Source of the DNA: Leptolyngbya sp. Cla-17
Lineage (GTDB): Bacteria > Cyanobacteriota > Cyanobacteriia > Leptolyngbyales > Leptolyngbyaceae
DNA length: 64,000 bases
Reading direction: 5' to 3'
Assembly: GCF_016807185.1 (NCBI RefSeq)
Contig: NZ_JAEVYN010000001.1
Coordinates: forward strand, 2,434,685-2,498,684
Position 1 is the stretch's first letter. Every line of letters begins with the position of its first letter. Both the position numbers and the translations under genes were made by a program. The notes under the pieces are model-generated. The model made no database searches. It saw nothing but the letters and a program-made list of their open reading frames with translations, and had not been told where the DNA came from. This document shows positions 62,787-64,000 of this stretch, in pieces.

Positions 62787-64000
62787 TATTCAAGTGGCGA
62801 TCTATGCGCGTGTCTCTTCAGAACAACAAGTGTCCTCTCATACGATTGAGAGTCAACTATCAATATTGCGGGAAAAGATCACGGCTGATGGATGTGTCTT
62901 ACAACCCGATTTGCAATTTATTGATGAAGGTTATAGTGGTGCGACACTCTTGCGTCCAGCTCTGGAACAACTGCGTGATCTGGCAGCGACAGGCAGCATC
63001 GACCGACTTTACATTCATTCCCCAGATCGCTTGGCTCGCAAATATGCCTATCAAGTCTTGCTCCTGGATGAACTGCAACGAGCTGGGGTGGAAATTGTGT
63101 TTCTCAATCGGGCTTTAGGCGACTCTCCCGAGGATGACCTGTTACTGCAAGTTCAAGGCATGGTGGCGGAATATGAACGAGCCAAAATCCTAGAACGAAG
63201 CCGCCGTGGGAAGCGCCATGCTGCTCGTTCAGGTTCTGTCAATCCGCTATCCGGTGCGCCTTATGGCTATCACTACATTGATACCCAACAAGGCAATGGG
63301 CAAGCGCGTTATGAAGTCCATCCTGAACAGGCACCAGTCGTGCGCCAAATTTTCGATTGGATAGGGCGAGAACAGGCAACGATTGGCGAAGCCTGTCGCC
63401 GCCTCCAGCAAGCGGACATTCCCTCACCCAAGGGTAAGCCTGTCTGGGATCGTTCCACCATCTGGGGAATGCTGAACAATCCAGCCTATAAAGGCACGCA
63501 ATCGGGACAAAGCGACCGCGCTTACGCCCAGGTCGTAGACAGTCGCCCTTTCCTCGTCAAGATTATTCGATCTACGACAAAGACCCGCAGCAGTGGATTT
63601 TGATTCCGGTGCCCGCGTTGATTGACTTGAAGCCGTGCAACAACAGTTGCAGGAGAATCGCCAACGCGCCCGCCAAAGTCAAAGAGGCGCAAAATATCTC
63701 CTGCAAGGACTCTTAGTTTGTCAGCAGTGTGGCTACGCTTATTACGGTAAACCTGTCAGTCACAAAGCGGCGAAAGGCAAGGTTCGAGAGTATGCTTACT
63801 ACCGCTGTATTGGCACCGATGCTTATCGCTTTGGCGGAGATCGCATTTGCAGCAATTTGCAAGTCCGCACTGATTTGCTGGAAATGGCAGTATGGCAGCA
63901 GGTGCAGGCGTTACTAGAGAATCCGCAGCGACTGACTCAGGAGTATACCCGTCGAGCACAAGCGCCCAAACAGGGACAACACCTTACCGCATTGGAAACG
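62773..64000 (+). pseudogene. Large serine recombinase, frameshifted and cut by window end
   Basis: ATG 62773 gives IAIYARVSSEQQ-type N-terminus (VAIYARVSSEQQVSSHTIES) with the catalytic Ser, then the conserved arginines (HSPDRLARKYAYQ) and KILERSRRGKRHAARSG. The Recombinase domain follows (APYGYHYID, IWGMLNNPAYKG). Near 63548 the frame shifts: the true continuation is PRQDYSIYDKDPQQWILIPV. A small deletion near 63630 leads to a third frame with FEAVQQQLQENRQRARQ and the zinc ribbon CQQCGYAYY...YYRCIG. Two frame breaks make it inactive. Confidence 0.85.

Noticed and set aside
1..64000. CRISPR array or prophage
   Set aside because: No regularly spaced direct repeats and no phage structural genes were seen; the accessory content is insertion sequences, an intron remnant and the copper island.

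Overview
The window looks like chromosomal DNA of a cyanobacterium, probably a filamentous Leptolyngbya-like strain. The HIP1 octamer GCGATCGC and its core CGATCG recur throughout. Several genes are cyanobacterial hallmarks: ZipN/Ftn2 (ARC6-like), an RRM-type RNA-binding protein, a DUF3082 protein, a pheophorbide-oxygenase-like Rieske protein and CopM/CopBA/CopRS-type copper genes. The genus is an inference; no rRNA or tRNA gene was seen.

Region 1 (1-13.7 kb) is ordinary housekeeping: a type II NADH dehydrogenase cut by the window edge, a 2H phosphoesterase, zipN, pdhA, an RRM protein, a MidA-like methyltransferase, rlpA, then purM-rsmA-ispE-DUF3082 in a tight row.

Region 2 (14.0-20.2 kb) is the most interesting part. 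A very good match to the guanidine-I (ykkC subtype 1) riboswitch, with an overlapping terminator hairpin, precedes six same-strand genes: an ABC ATPase, a lipoprotein substrate-binding protein, an MBL-fold hydrolase, a type III (GlnT-like) glutamine synthetase, an ABC permease and an isochorismatase-fold cysteine hydrolase. Neither urea/guanidine carboxylase nor a ureohydrolase-type guanidine hydrolase is present. The set suggests uptake and degradation of guanidine or a derivative by a ligase-first route.

Region 3 (20.3-26.7 kb) holds a NUDIX/DNA methyltransferase pair, a MoaD/ThiS-like protein with thrC, an M16 peptidase homologue without its zinc motif, and a Rieske oxygenase.

Region 4 (26.7-38.7 kb) is an insertion-sequence graveyard. 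A dead hsdR gene contains an IS5-family element that itself contains a 92-bp MITE, and an IS1-family copy abuts it. A 5-kb stack follows: an IS701-family element holds an IS5-family element, which holds an IS630 and an IS110 element. Two different truncated IS630 copies flank this stack. A second IS701 copy truncates a cupredoxin gene. Several host frames can be restored exactly by removing the insertions with one target-site copy.

Region 5 (38.7-51.5 kb) is a copper-resistance island: truncated cupredoxin, P1B ATPase, HMA chaperone, a MerR regulator with a premature amber codon, a two-domain DUF305 lipoprotein, RND adaptor and pump, two small secreted proteins and a CopRS-type two-component system. 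Three MerR-type operators and three CopR-like direct repeats can be read in the promoters, so two control circuits seem to be interleaved.

Region 6 (51.5-64 kb) has a glycerate kinase gene split by an IS630 element, a HAMP histidine kinase, an SLC13/DASS transporter, a CPA2 antiporter with a Usp-like tail, remnants of ISAs1 and IS110 elements, a 3'-truncated group II intron, and a frameshifted serine recombinase running off the end.
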